DNA of 64,000 nucleotides from Caballeronia megalochromosomata. Its GTDB lineage: Bacteria > Pseudomonadota > Gammaproteobacteria > Burkholderiales > Burkholderiaceae. Of this stretch, positions 17,285 through 26,137 are shown piece after piece (positions within the stretch are counted from its first letter, which is position 1; every line of letters begins with the position of its first letter). The notes under the pieces are model-generated. The model saw nothing but the letters and a program-made list of their open reading frames with translations. It searched no databases and was not told where the DNA came from. The stretch spans positions 1-64,000 of the forward strand of contig LRBF01000232.1 in assembly GCA_001580565.1 (NCBI GenBank), given 5' to 3'. A program made the translations under genes and the position numbers.

Positions 17285-18496
17285 TTGAACAAGCGATTTC
17301 CTCGCCTCAGGCGAGCCCTCGTGGCCACCGCGCTCGCCCTGCCGCTCGCCTCGTCCAGTTTTGCGCAGAGCATCAGCGCCACCTTGCCGTGGACCGGCAC
17401 ATGGTCCACCGCGCCGATGATCACGGGCGACGGCGGTTTCAATAATCAGACGATCCGGCAGATCGTGCACACGAGCATCGGCGGGACGGCCGTCGGCGTG
17501 CAGTTCTCGAATCAGTACGGCAGCGACCCGCTCGTGATCGGCGACGTCCATGTCGCGCTGCGCGCGAGCGGCCAGAGCACCGTACCCGGCTCCGACCGGG
17601 CCGTCACCTTCGCCGGGCAGTCCTTCGTCACGATCCCGCCGGGCCGCGTGATGATGAGCGATCCGGTCGCGTTCCAGGTGCCGGCGCTCACGGACATCGT
17701 CGTCAGCGCCTATCTGCCGCAGCAGACGCCGCAGGAAACGACCGGTCACGTGGACGGCCTGCAGGACGTGTATATCGCAGCCGGCGACGTCAGCGCCGAC
17801 TCGAACTTCACGGGCGGCGTGGTCAACGCGCTCAACGCGCAGTCCTACTACTTCCTCACCGACGTCGTCGTGCAGAACGCCAGTGCGACGGGCGCGGTGG
17901 TCGCGTTCGGCGCGTCGATCACCGACGGCATCGCGTCGCAGCCGAACACCAACGGCCGCTGGCCGAACCTGCTGGCCGCGCGTCTCCAGCAGGCCGGCAT
18001 GACGGTCGGCGTGCTGAACCAGGGCATCTCCGGCAACGACTTCTTCACGAACGCTTCGGGCGATGCGGGTCTCACGCGCTTTCAGCGCGACGTGCTCGAC
18101 CAGTACAACGTGAAGTGGGTCATCATTTCCGACGACGCGGTCAACAATCTGATCGGTGGCTCGCCGCCGACAGCCGCACGCCTGAACGACGCATTCACCC
18201 AATTGACGCAGAGCGCGCACGCGGCCGGCGTCAAGGTGATCTGCTCGACGCTCACGCCGTTCGAAGGCGTGTCGTCGTGGACGCCGGACATCGAGGCGAC
18301 GCGCGAAGCGGTGAACGCGTTCGTCGCCACGGCCGCGAGCGGTTGCGACGCCGTGCTCGATCAGGCCGCCGCGCTCGGCGATCCGTCCAACCCGCCCGTG
18401 ATGCTCGCCGCGTACGACAGCGGCGACCATCTGCATCCGAATCAGGCGGGATTGCAGGCCATCGCCAACGCCATCAATCTCGGCTGGCTCAAGTAA
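17285..18496 (+). CDS. Secreted SGNH/GDSL-type hydrolase
   Basis: A 403-residue exported esterase-family protein. The start TTG 17285 is supported by GGAG six bases upstream and yields a clean signal peptide ending SSFAQ. Block I is VVAFGASITDG (Ser nucleophile, about residue 216), block II contains GISGND, and block V is DSGDHLHPNQAG with the Asp/His pair. Block III, which normally has GxND, reads VIISDDAVNNLIG, so the oxyanion-hole residue is altered or displaced. The N-terminal ~180 residues form a beta-sandwich seen in this subfamily, often acting on polysaccharide esters. It could deacetylate the polymer made by the neighbouring locus, which is inference. A strong terminator follows. Confidence 0.87.
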   Translation: MNKRFPRLRRALVATALALPLASSSFAQSISATLPWTGTWSTAPMITGDGGFNNQTIRQIVHTSIGGTAVGVQFSNQYGSDPLVIGDVHVALRASGQSTVPGSDRAVTFAGQSFVTIPPGRVMMSDPVAFQVPALTDIVVSAYLPQQTPQETTGHVDGLQDVYIAAGDVSADSNFTGGVVNALNAQSYYFLTDVVVQNASATGAVVAFGASITDGIASQPNTNGRWPNLLAARLQQAGMTVGVLNQGISGNDFFTNASGDAGLTRFQRDVLDQYNVKWVIISDDAVNNLIGGSPPTAARLNDAFTQLTQSAHAAGVKVICSTLTPFEGVSSWTPDIEATREAVNAFVATAASGCDAVLDQAAALGDPSNPPVMLAAYDSGDHLHPNQAGLQAIANAINLGWLK

Positions 18497-18511
18497 GCGG
18501 CGCGAAAACGC

Positions 18512-18551
18512 AAAAAACGCCATGCGGAAAATTCTCCGCATGGCGTTTTTC
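18512..18551. terminator. Bidirectional terminator between convergent genes
   Basis: The stem ACGCCATGCGGA / TCCGCATGGCGT (18517-18528 and 18535-18546) is flanked by an A-run on the left and a T-run on the right, so it can end the SGNH hydrolase gene and the minus-strand beta-helix gene. Confidence 0.9.
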
Positions 18552-18563
18552 TTTCATCGTCGA

Positions 18564-19763
18564 TTACGACTTGACGATCGTCGGGTTCGTGACGTTGATC
18601 TTCGGACCCGCGCTGTCCCACTGCTCGACGATCAGCGGGTACTTCCACTTCGGATTCGAGCTGCTGATCGTGCCGTTCACGACGTAGCCGTCGAGCGACA
18701 GACCCTGCACCGCGAACGAACCGCCCTGGCTCGTCGTGTCGACGTGGTTGGTGATCGCGATGGAGACCGTCTTGCTGACCGGACCCGGCAGCGAACCGAA
18801 CCACACGTTGATGCCGCCGCCCTTGCAGTTCGCCGTCGTCGGGCTGTTGATCGTGATGTTCTTGAACACGGCCGAGTTGTCGTTCGGTTCGAAATCGAGA
18901 CCGCACGCCGGCGCCGTGCCGTTGATGTTCTGCCACGTCGGGGTGTTGAACGTGATCGTGTCGCCCGAGATGATCGACACGCCCTGACGGCGGCAGCCGT
19001 CCGCCTTGTGGTTGTCGACCACGAGGTTGTACGTCGGCGTGTTCTGCTTCGACTGGCTGTCGTTGATGTAGATGCCGTCGCCCCACGTGTTGATCGTGGT
19101 CGGCGAAACGAGGTGCACGTTCTGACCGCCGAGGATCGAGAAGCCCATGCCGTGCTCGCCGCCCGAAGCCGAGTTCAGTTCCTTGCTGCCGTCGAGATAC
19201 GCATTCTCGACGATGACGTTGCTCACGTCTTCGATGAGCATCATCTGATAGATGTCCGCGTTGTGCGGCAGCAGCTTGATCGAAGCGCCCGACGCAAAGC
19301 GGATGTGGGTGTTCGTGCGCAGCTTGAGACCCGTCACGTCGATGCGGACCTGACCCGAGATCAACAGGATCTGGCCAACCGTACCGTCGATGGCGGCCTG
19401 CAGTGCGGCGCGGTCGTTGGTCGTGCCGTCGGCCTTCACGCCGAACGACGAAGCGGCGATGGTGCCGGCCGTGCTGGTGCTGGCGGCGCTCGTCGAGCTG
19501 GACGCGGCGGGCGCGCTGGCGGTCGTCGTGGCGCTCGCCGAGGAAGCCGAGCTCGCGGGCGTCGCCGTGGAGGCGCTGCCCGTGTTCTTCTTTCTCCAGC
19601 GGTCAGCGACCGAATCCGCGACCGAGCCGTCGCTGCCGCCGCCGCCGCATGCGGCGAGCACGAACGCACCGCTGCCCGCGATGAGCGAGGTCAGCAGCTT
19701 GCGACGGGTTGCGATACGGGTGTTGTCTGCCTGGTTGTCTGCCTGAGTGGTGTTCGGAAGCAT
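18564..19763 (-). CDS. Tat-type lipoprotein with right-handed beta-helix (polysaccharide lyase/hydrolase-like)
   Basis: A 399-residue protein. The N-terminus has TRRKLLTSLIAGSG and the lipobox LAAC, so it is a probable Tat-exported lipoprotein. A low-complexity Ser/Ala/Thr linker follows. Then comes a beta-helix domain of pectate-lyase-3 type starting SFGVKADGTTND, with rungs such as NVIVENAYLDGSKELN and GDGIYINDSQS. ATG 19763 has GGAAAG five bases upstream. It is a clear paralogue of the protein at 27268-28287. Such proteins near exopolysaccharide genes cut or bind the polymer; the substrate is unknown and catalytic residues cannot be fixed by eye. Confidence 0.82.
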   Translation of the reverse strand: MLPNTTQADNQADNTRIATRRKLLTSLIAGSGAFVLAACGGGGSDGSVADSVADRWRKKNTGSASTATPASSASSASATTTASAPAASSSTSAASTSTAGTIAASSFGVKADGTTNDRAALQAAIDGTVGQILLISGQVRIDVTGLKLRTNTHIRFASGASIKLLPHNADIYQMMLIEDVSNVIVENAYLDGSKELNSASGGEHGMGFSILGGQNVHLVSPTTINTWGDGIYINDSQSKQNTPTYNLVVDNHKADGCRRQGVSIISGDTITFNTPTWQNINGTAPACGLDFEPNDNSAVFKNITINSPTTANCKGGGINVWFGSLPGPVSKTVSIAITNHVDTTSQGGSFAVQGLSLDGYVVNGTISSSNPKWKYPLIVEQWDSAGPKINVTNPTIVKS

Positions 19764-20857
19764 TAGTCTTTCCAATTGGTCGTGCGTTATCGACGGGCGA
19801 ACCCGTTCCTGCGACATCGGCCGCACGCAACGTTTCTTTATGGGCGTGAGATGACCAACGCATAAAGAGCAGGCGCAAACGATTGCGCCGCTCAGCGCTC
19901 GACAGCCGCACACGGCGACTCCGAAAGGCATCTCGGCGAAAAACAGGGCGACTTCGGGATTGAGGAACCAGATAACTCCGGAGAACCCATTCACCCCATG
20001 CTCGATCGACCCGAAAACGAACCGAAGAAGCACTGAAGTCTGACGGAAGTTATTACCGTCTTTTATTAATACTACAGATTGTTACGGGGCGTTTCTACCC
20101 GTCACTTGTTACAGAATGTACGCTTGTAACTTTTTATTTTGCGTTTCCCGCGCTTTAACGTGGCGCATTTTCCGTTTCAAACGCCCGGGAGTGAATTAAT
20201 CTACGTCCGTTTTATTGTTAATACCGTAGATGAATAAAACCACTTTAATCCACATTCGATAAGACGATTAACATTCATATGAACATTTCGTTTTAACGAT
20301 ACGAACGTTCACGCTCAGAAAGCGTGACAGATCCCCGCAGAAGGCCGCGCAAGGCCGGACCGGACGCCTTCCGCATGCCGAAACGGTCAATAATCGCCCG
20401 ATTATTTCACTTTATTGAGCGGCCATTCCGCTGCTAATTCTCATTCACCGATCCAGAATTACCGTCTTGGTACGATCGTCCAGGCAAAAATTACAGTCTG
20501 AAAAGTGCCTTCTCGTCTGTTTCAACTGATTAATCTGATTTTGTAAGTGCCGCCCGCAAATTTTTTTTAAATGGCAATCGCAAAGACCCTACAGGTAGAT
20601 ACCCTTATCGGGTTTATACGAAGACACCCGAAATTACGCGCTTCCCCACTGCGGCGGGGCTTCGGGCGCATCGCTAATAATCTGATTAAATCAAATCGCG
20701 TATTAAGCAGACAAAATGCACCGCGTCGGCAATGTTTCCCTTCGCGCACCGGTCATGTGTTCCATTTCGCACCGAAGGCGTGCGGCATACGTATTAGTCT
20801 TAAGGTTGGCGTCGCTGGCAGTGCTTCCCGACAGACGCAAACCTACAACGCGCCGCA
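19764..20857. other. 1.1-kb AT-rich intergenic region upstream of the polysaccharide locus
   Basis: No convincing gene. Base composition drops sharply between about 20030 and 20720 relative to flanking coding DNA. Visible elements are an 11-bp direct repeat ATTACCGTCTT (20052-20062 and 20458-20468), small inverted repeats GACGG/CCGTC (20042-20060) and GTTAC/GTAAC (20108-20130), and several T-runs. It probably carries the promoters of the divergent beta-helix gene and the acetyltransferase, and may bind nucleoid silencing proteins; both are inference. Confidence 0.5.
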
Positions 20858-21421
20858 ATGAAAACCTTCGATCTGATCAAGAGCGACCTCTACCGCTACA
20901 CCGGCGAATACAGCTTCATGCTCCTCCTGGAGCAACTGACGTTGAACGAAGGGTTCAACTACATGTTCTGGCTGCGGCTCGCGGGCGCGGCATCGTCCCG
21001 GCCCGTGCGCCTCGTGCTCAATCAGATCGTCCGCCTGAAGCAGCGCAGGTTCGGGTTCGTGATCAGCCCGCGCACGAAGATCGGGCCAGGCTTCTATATC
21101 AGTCATGTCGGCTCGCTCGTGGTGAATCCGACCGCGGTCATCGGCGCCAACTGCAACATTTCGCAGGGCGTGACGATCGGATCGAACCACGGCAAGGCGG
21201 CGACGATCGGCAACAACGTGTATATCGGGCCGAACGTGTGCATCGTCGAAGACGTGACCATCGGCGACAACGTCACGATCGGCGCGGGCAGCGTCGTGAC
21301 GAAGGACATCCCGTCGAACGTGACCGTGGCCGGGTGCCCGGCGCGCATCCTGGCCGACGACACCTCCGAGGACCGGGCGGCGCGCTACATCATGCGTCCG
21401 TGGATCGCGCAATCGTCGTAG
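20858..21421 (+). CDS. Serine-acetyltransferase-like hexapeptide-repeat acyltransferase
   Basis: A 187-residue protein. From about residue 65 onward it shows left-handed beta-helix hexapeptide repeats ([35 protein letters not shown]) ending in AGCPARIL, as in CysE/WbbJ-type acetyltransferases. It lacks the full N-terminal helical domain of housekeeping CysE, so it more likely acetylates a sugar or lipid-linked intermediate of the polysaccharide using acetyl-CoA. It is the first plus-strand gene of the locus, about 200 bp before the MurJ-like flippase. No strong ribosome site is seen before ATG 20858. Confidence 0.85.
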   Translation: MKTFDLIKSDLYRYTGEYSFMLLLEQLTLNEGFNYMFWLRLAGAASSRPVRLVLNQIVRLKQRRFGFVISPRTKIGPGFYISHVGSLVVNPTAVIGANCNISQGVTIGSNHGKAATIGNNVYIGPNVCIVEDVTIGDNVTIGAGSVVTKDIPSNVTVAGCPARILADDTSEDRAARYIMRPWIAQSS

Positions 21422-21629
21422 GAATCACCGCGATTCACTCGTTCTGCGGACAAGACTCGCGCCAGCATCGGCGCTGCCGGGTGCCTTGGCGAACAGTCGC
21501 CGTGCCCGATTTCGTGCATGCTCGTCACTCTCGCGCGAAAGCCTTCGGCCTTCGCGCATTTGATCGCATGGCGATTTCGTCCTGACGTCCGGTCACGCGA
21601 CGGAAGGCTCCCAGGCAGGAGGAGTACAC

Positions 21630-23015
21630 GTGCTGAGCGCAGCAGTGCAATCGGTAAGACGACGTCTCGGCGGAGTGCATCAGGATCACAAGCGAATCGC
21701 GAGAAGCGCGGTCGTTCTCCTGATATTCGTGATCGCCGGGAAATGCATAGGCGCATCGAAGGAAATGGCGATCGCGTATCGCTACGGGATCAGCGGCACG
21801 GTCGACGCCTATCAGTTCGCGCTCACGCTCGTGACCTGGCTGCCCACGATGCTCACGAACGTGCTCGCCGTGCTGCTCGTTCCCGCGCTCGTCTCGCTCA
21901 AGGAAGACCGGTCCCAGCGCGACGGCTTTCTCGGTGAGCTCGAAGGCGTCGGGCTCGTCCTCGGCCTCACGTCCTCTCTCCTGCTCTGGTTTTTCTGGCC
22001 TTATCTCGCGGATGTGATCGCGGGCAGTCTCGCCGAATCGACGCGTGACATGTGCCGCCAGATGATCATCAGCATGACACCGGTCGGCGTGCTGACCTTC
22101 ACGATCTGCATCTCGTCGTCGCGTCTGCAGGCTTCGGGCAAGCACATCAATACGTTGCTGGAATGCGTGCCGGCCATCGGCCTTCTGATCTTCGTGCTCG
22201 CCGCGCGCAACAACACGTCGATCATGCCGCTCGTGCTCGGCACCTCGCTCGGCTTCGTGGTGCAGGCCGCGTGGCTGCGCGTGCTGGCCAGGCGCGCGGA
22301 CACCATGCCCGCGCTGCCACGCCTCTCGGCGCGCGCGAAGCAGTGGCCTTCCACGATCCGCTCGATGGGCATGCTCACGATCGGCTCGGTCGTCGCGAGT
22401 CTCTGGCTGCCCATCGACCAGTATTTCATGGCGCAGCAAGGCGACGGCGCCATCGCCACGCTCGGCTACGCGAACCGGCTGCTCTCGCTCGTGCTCAGCA
22501 TGGGCGCGCTCGCCATCACGCGCGCGACGTTGCCGATTCTCGCGGAGATCCTTCATCGCGGCGATCATGCGCGCGCGCGCAGCACCGCGCTGAAGTGGTC
22601 GGGCATCATGACGATGCTCGGTCTCGTCGGCGGACTGTTCGCGTACGCGCTCGCGCCGCATGTGGTCAAGCTCCTGTTCCAGAAGGGCGCCTTCACGGCC
22701 GAGGACACGCTTGCGGTCACCACGCTCTTTCGCTACGGCCTGCTGCAGGTGCCGTTCTCTTTCGGCATGTGCGTGCTCGTGCAGTTGTTCGCGAGCGAAA
22801 CGCGCTATCGCGCGATCTCGGTCATTTCGCTGATCGGCTTCGCGACGAAGGTCATCGGCAACGTCATTCTCGTGCGTCTGTACGGCGCTCAAGGCGTGCT
22901 GCTCGCAACCGGCATGGGCGCGATCTCCGTGCTCGCGTGCTACATCTTCTGGACGCGCTTCGCGCCGCCTTTCACCGGCAACAGTTCGCAAGCCGATACT
23001 GGCACGCACCAATGA
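21630..23015 (+). CDS. MurJ/MviN-family lipid-linked oligosaccharide flippase
   Basis: A 461-residue polytopic membrane protein with about 12-14 hydrophobic segments and the family's features (RYGISGTVDAYQFA, ISSSRLQASGKHINTL, YANRLLSLVLSMGA, LFQKGAFTAEDT). It starts at GTG 21630 with AGGAGG seven bases upstream. MurJ proteins flip lipid II. Its place in an exopolysaccharide locus without a PST-type Wzx suggests that it flips the undecaprenyl-linked repeat unit. It is followed by a strong terminator. It could be a second lipid II flippase; context favours the polysaccharide. Confidence 0.87.
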   Translation: MLSAAVQSVRRRLGGVHQDHKRIARSAVVLLIFVIAGKCIGASKEMAIAYRYGISGTVDAYQFALTLVTWLPTMLTNVLAVLLVPALVSLKEDRSQRDGFLGELEGVGLVLGLTSSLLLWFFWPYLADVIAGSLAESTRDMCRQMIISMTPVGVLTFTICISSSRLQASGKHINTLLECVPAIGLLIFVLAARNNTSIMPLVLGTSLGFVVQAAWLRVLARRADTMPALPRLSARAKQWPSTIRSMGMLTIGSVVASLWLPIDQYFMAQQGDGAIATLGYANRLLSLVLSMGALAITRATLPILAEILHRGDHARARSTALKWSGIMTMLGLVGGLFAYALAPHVVKLLFQKGAFTAEDTLAVTTLFRYGLLQVPFSFGMCVLVQLFASETRYRAISVISLIGFATKVIGNVILVRLYGAQGVLLATGMGAISVLACYIFWTRFAPPFTGNSSQADTGTHQ

Positions 23016-23017
23016 AA

Positions 23018-23049
23018 CACGGCCTCCCGAGGGAGGCCGTGCGCTTTTC
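23018..23049. terminator. Rho-independent terminator after the flippase
   Basis: The arms CACGGCCTCCC (23018-23028) and GGGAGGCCGTG (23031-23041) form a perfect stem, followed by GCGCTTTTC. It separates the plus-strand flippase from the convergent acyltransferase. Confidence 0.88.
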
Positions 23050-23066
23050 GTTGATGCCGCGGTTTT

Positions 23067-25001
23067 TCAGCTCTGCTCGAAGACCCGCCGGAACATCGGC
23101 ACGAGGAAGCGGTTGCCGTATTCGCTCATGTGGTGATAGTCGGAATAGAGCGGCCGGCCATCGTGCGAGCCCATGCATTTGCCATCCGGGCACAGATACG
23201 GGCGCGGGTCGAGCAGATGGATGCCGCACTGGTCGTGAGCCTGACGCATCGCCTTCAGCAGGTCGCCGTTGCGCTCGATGTAATCGGACATCGTGATCGA
23301 CAGATCGGGCGCCTTCGGGTCCTTCATCTTCTCGCGCGCGAGCATCAGCGGAACGTTGAAGTCGAATTCCGGGATCGGCTCCACGAGATAGACGGGGCGG
23401 ATCTTCGCGATACGGCAGACCGTGGAGAGCAGATGCTCGCGATACTGCTCGGTCGAAAACGGCATGGGCGTCTGCGCGGGCCGCTCGGGATTCACGAACG
23501 AATAATCATCCGTGCTCGGGCCCGACCAGTACTGCGACCAGTGATTGGCGATGATCACAGGCGACTTCGCGGTCTCGTCGCGGCTCAGGATATCGATGTA
23601 CTTGCGGTCCTGATCGAAGCAGTCGCCGTTGCCGCGGCGAATGCCGTATATCGTCGGACAGCCTTCGATCGTGATGAGCAGCACATCGTCCGGCTTGCCG
23701 TTGGGGACTGCATCGACGACCGCTTCGGCGAGCGCCTCCGCATGACTGTCGCCGAGGACCACCACGCGGCTATCCTTCTGCCGGTTCGCGACGTCGCACG
23801 GATCGATCATCATGTGGCACTTCGTGCGATGCGGATTCGTGTCGTAGGTCTCGCTATCGGCGATGAACACCGAGCGGTCGAAGCGATCCGGCACGCCCTG
23901 GCTCGCATAGATGCTGCCGCCGCCGATCGCGAGCAGCACGGAGAACGCGAGAATCGGGCGCAGCGTGATGAATTTCGGAAACGCGCGCGCCTCGCCTTGC
24001 ACGGACTTTCTCGTCTTCGACTCGATGAGCGCATACGACAGATACCCCATCACGAAGCCGCCCGCGATGGCGCTCACGCGCCAGGGCAGCGAGTCTTCCT
24101 TGTCGAAGTACGTGAGCGCGACGACAAACGGCCAGTGCCAGAGATAGACCGAATACGAAATCTTGCCGATGAACTGCGCGAGCGGATTGCACGTGAACAT
24201 CGAATGCTTGCGCGCCGCGAGGATCACGAGCGCCGTGCCCAGCACTGGCACGAGCGCGAGATAGCCGGGCCACGCATTGTTTTCGTTGAAGGTGACCGCC
24301 CCGGACACGAGCATGACGAGACCGACCAGCTCCATCATCCGGCGTACGGATCTGCGCGGCGTCACCGGGAACAGGAACACGAGACCGCCCGCGAGCATTT
24401 CCCATGCACGCGTCGGCAGCAGGAAGAAGGCGGCCGTCGGCCATTTCGTGGGATCGGAGAGATAGACGCAGACCGCAAACGACGCAAGCGCGACGCCGAT
24501 CAGCGCGATCACCGTCCCGCGCTGCCCGAACAGCTTGCGCACCAGCAGAACGCCGAGCGGATACAACAGATAGAACTGCCACTCGACGGAAAGCGACCAC
24601 GTGTGCAACAGCCACTTCAGGTGCGAGCGGACATCGAAATAACCCGATTCACGCCAGTAGACGATATTGGACACGAACCCGAGACTCGATGTCGCCGCCT
24701 TGCCGAAGGTGCGGAACTCGGAAGGCAGGAAAACGAGCCAGCCGAAGATAAGCAATGCGAAGCAAAGAAACGCGAGCGCCGGAATGATGCGCCGTGCGCG
24801 ATCGGCATAGAACTCGCGCACCGAGAACGTGCCCTTCTCCATGCGCCTGAAGATGATGCTCGTCATCAGGTAGCCTGAAATCACGAAGAACACGTCAACG
24901 CCGAGAAAGCCGCCTTTGAAGCCTGGCACATTGAAGTGAAAAAGCACGACCGCGAGCACCGCGAACGCGCGCAAGCCGTTGATGTCGTTACGAAAGTTCA
25001 T
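23067..25001 (-). CDS. OafA-type acyltransferase with C-terminal SGNH domain
   Basis: A 644-residue protein. The N-terminal ~370 residues form the acyltransferase-3 membrane domain (NDINGLRAFAVLAVVLFHFN with the catalytic-type His, then FFVISGYLMTS). After a linker, an SGNH domain has GDSHAEA (about residue 425) and a late SDYHHMSEYG with the Asp/His pair. This fusion transfers acetyl groups across the membrane onto cell-surface glycans. ATG 25001 has GAGGGA upstream. Transcription is toward the flippase terminator. The likely substrate is the polymer made by this locus. Confidence 0.92.
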   Translation of the reverse strand: MNFRNDINGLRAFAVLAVVLFHFNVPGFKGGFLGVDVFFVISGYLMTSIIFRRMEKGTFSVREFYADRARRIIPALAFLCFALLIFGWLVFLPSEFRTFGKAATSSLGFVSNIVYWRESGYFDVRSHLKWLLHTWSLSVEWQFYLLYPLGVLLVRKLFGQRGTVIALIGVALASFAVCVYLSDPTKWPTAAFFLLPTRAWEMLAGGLVFLFPVTPRRSVRRMMELVGLVMLVSGAVTFNENNAWPGYLALVPVLGTALVILAARKHSMFTCNPLAQFIGKISYSVYLWHWPFVVALTYFDKEDSLPWRVSAIAGGFVMGYLSYALIESKTRKSVQGEARAFPKFITLRPILAFSVLLAIGGGSIYASQGVPDRFDRSVFIADSETYDTNPHRTKCHMMIDPCDVANRQKDSRVVVLGDSHAEALAEAVVDAVPNGKPDDVLLITIEGCPTIYGIRRGNGDCFDQDRKYIDILSRDETAKSPVIIANHWSQYWSGPSTDDYSFVNPERPAQTPMPFSTEQYREHLLSTVCRIAKIRPVYLVEPIPEFDFNVPLMLAREKMKDPKAPDLSITMSDYIERNGDLLKAMRQAHDQCGIHLLDPRPYLCPDGKCMGSHDGRPLYSDYHHMSEYGNRFLVPMFRRVFEQS

Positions 25002-25121
25002 GGCACTTCCCTCATTCTTCTTGTGCCGCGCACATGCCGGTGCGAAGCAATGACGAGCGCCAGTGCATCGCACCCGCGGTGCGGGTCGTTTTCTAGTGTC
25101 TATGTACTGCTTCGTACGTCG

Positions 25122-26132
25122 TCAAACGAACAGCCCGAACTCCATCTCCGCAAGGCGGCTTTCTTCGGATTGCGTCGCCCGCGCGACTTCCGCCATGGTC
25201 GCGGGCTGCACACCATAGGTGTCTCTCAGGTGCGCATGATGTTTGAGCACCGCTTCGAGCACCGCGAGGTTTTCGGCGAGATTCGCGCCGAAGTTATGCG
25301 GATGCCACCACAAGTGAAACGAGCGTCCCGTGCGCGCCGCCGAGGTCATCGACTGCTTGATCCGATGAATGCGCAGCCATTCCAGCGCGTGCTTGTTGCG
25401 CGCATAGGGACGCAGGAAGCGGCTCGAGCGCACGTCGACGAGCCCGCGCGAAGGGCGCGGATCGAAGGCGTGATCGCCCGACAGATTGATGTAGGCATCG
25501 GCGAGACGCGCGGCGCGCCGCAGCGCGGCTTCGTCGGCGCGCGATGTTTCGCGATACATCCAGCTACGCTCGGTGCCGCGGTACGCAATGAGCCCGTGCT
25601 CCGCGCACACCGAAAGATAGGCGTTGTTCACCTGATTGCGCGGAAACACGATGCTCGCGGGCGGATCGGTCAGACGCCGGATCGACGCGACCGATGCAGC
25701 CATGTCGGCGGCGAACTGCGCCTTGTCCTGCCCCGCTTCGAGGCAGTAGTAGTGGCCGAAGGTATGGCTCGCGAGCTCGCTGCCTTCGGTATCGACGATC
25801 TGACGCGCGAGCGACAGGCCGTAGTGGTACGGATCGCTCTTCTCGTTCTCGCCGATCGAATCGAGGTAGCCGTTCGTGTAGGGGCTCAGTTTCGCATCGG
25901 TATAGGACGGCCGGATGTCGGGCAGATTCGCGAGCAGGTCCTTCTTGTTATCGAAGAGCAGCATGCCGACCGTCGCCCAGGTCGCCTTCACGCGATACTT
26001 CTTGAACATCGCGAGCATGGCCGGAATCGCCTCGCGCACGCCGAGGATGTTCTTGCCGTAGGTGGCGATCGAGCGATGGTCGCGCACGCCCCACATCAAT
26101 TCGAAATCGAGCGAAATCAGGAAGTAGGACAT
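25122..26132 (-). CDS. Polysaccharide deacetylase-family (CE4/NodB) protein
   Basis: A 336-residue protein. Motif 1 is FLISLDFELMWG with the catalytic-type Asp, and ELASHTFGHYY matches the zinc-binding H-x3-H motif. LWWHPHNFG near the C-terminus is characteristic of this branch. ATG 26132 lies 5 bp after the stop of the EpsG-like gene, so the two are co-transcribed; any longer N-terminus would overlap that gene out of frame. No signal peptide is seen, which suggests a cytoplasmic enzyme acting on a precursor, or a non-classical member. The predicted reaction is removal of an N-acetyl group from a hexosamine. Confidence 0.85.
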   Translation of the reverse strand: MSYFLISLDFELMWGVRDHRSIATYGKNILGVREAIPAMLAMFKKYRVKATWATVGMLLFDNKKDLLANLPDIRPSYTDAKLSPYTNGYLDSIGENEKSDPYHYGLSLARQIVDTEGSELASHTFGHYYCLEAGQDKAQFAADMAASVASIRRLTDPPASIVFPRNQVNNAYLSVCAEHGLIAYRGTERSWMYRETSRADEAALRRAARLADAYINLSGDHAFDPRPSRGLVDVRSSRFLRPYARNKHALEWLRIHRIKQSMTSAARTGRSFHLWWHPHNFGANLAENLAVLEAVLKHHAHLRDTYGVQPATMAEVARATQSEESRLAEMEFGLFV

Positions 26133-26137
26133 CGTCG

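Noticed and set aside
21525-23012. Minus-strand frame opposite the flippase
   Set aside because: Extreme Arg/His/Glu composition typical of antisense frames in high-GC DNA.
23130-24878. Plus-strand frame opposite the acyltransferase
   Set aside because: Antisense shadow; the minus-strand protein has complete domains.
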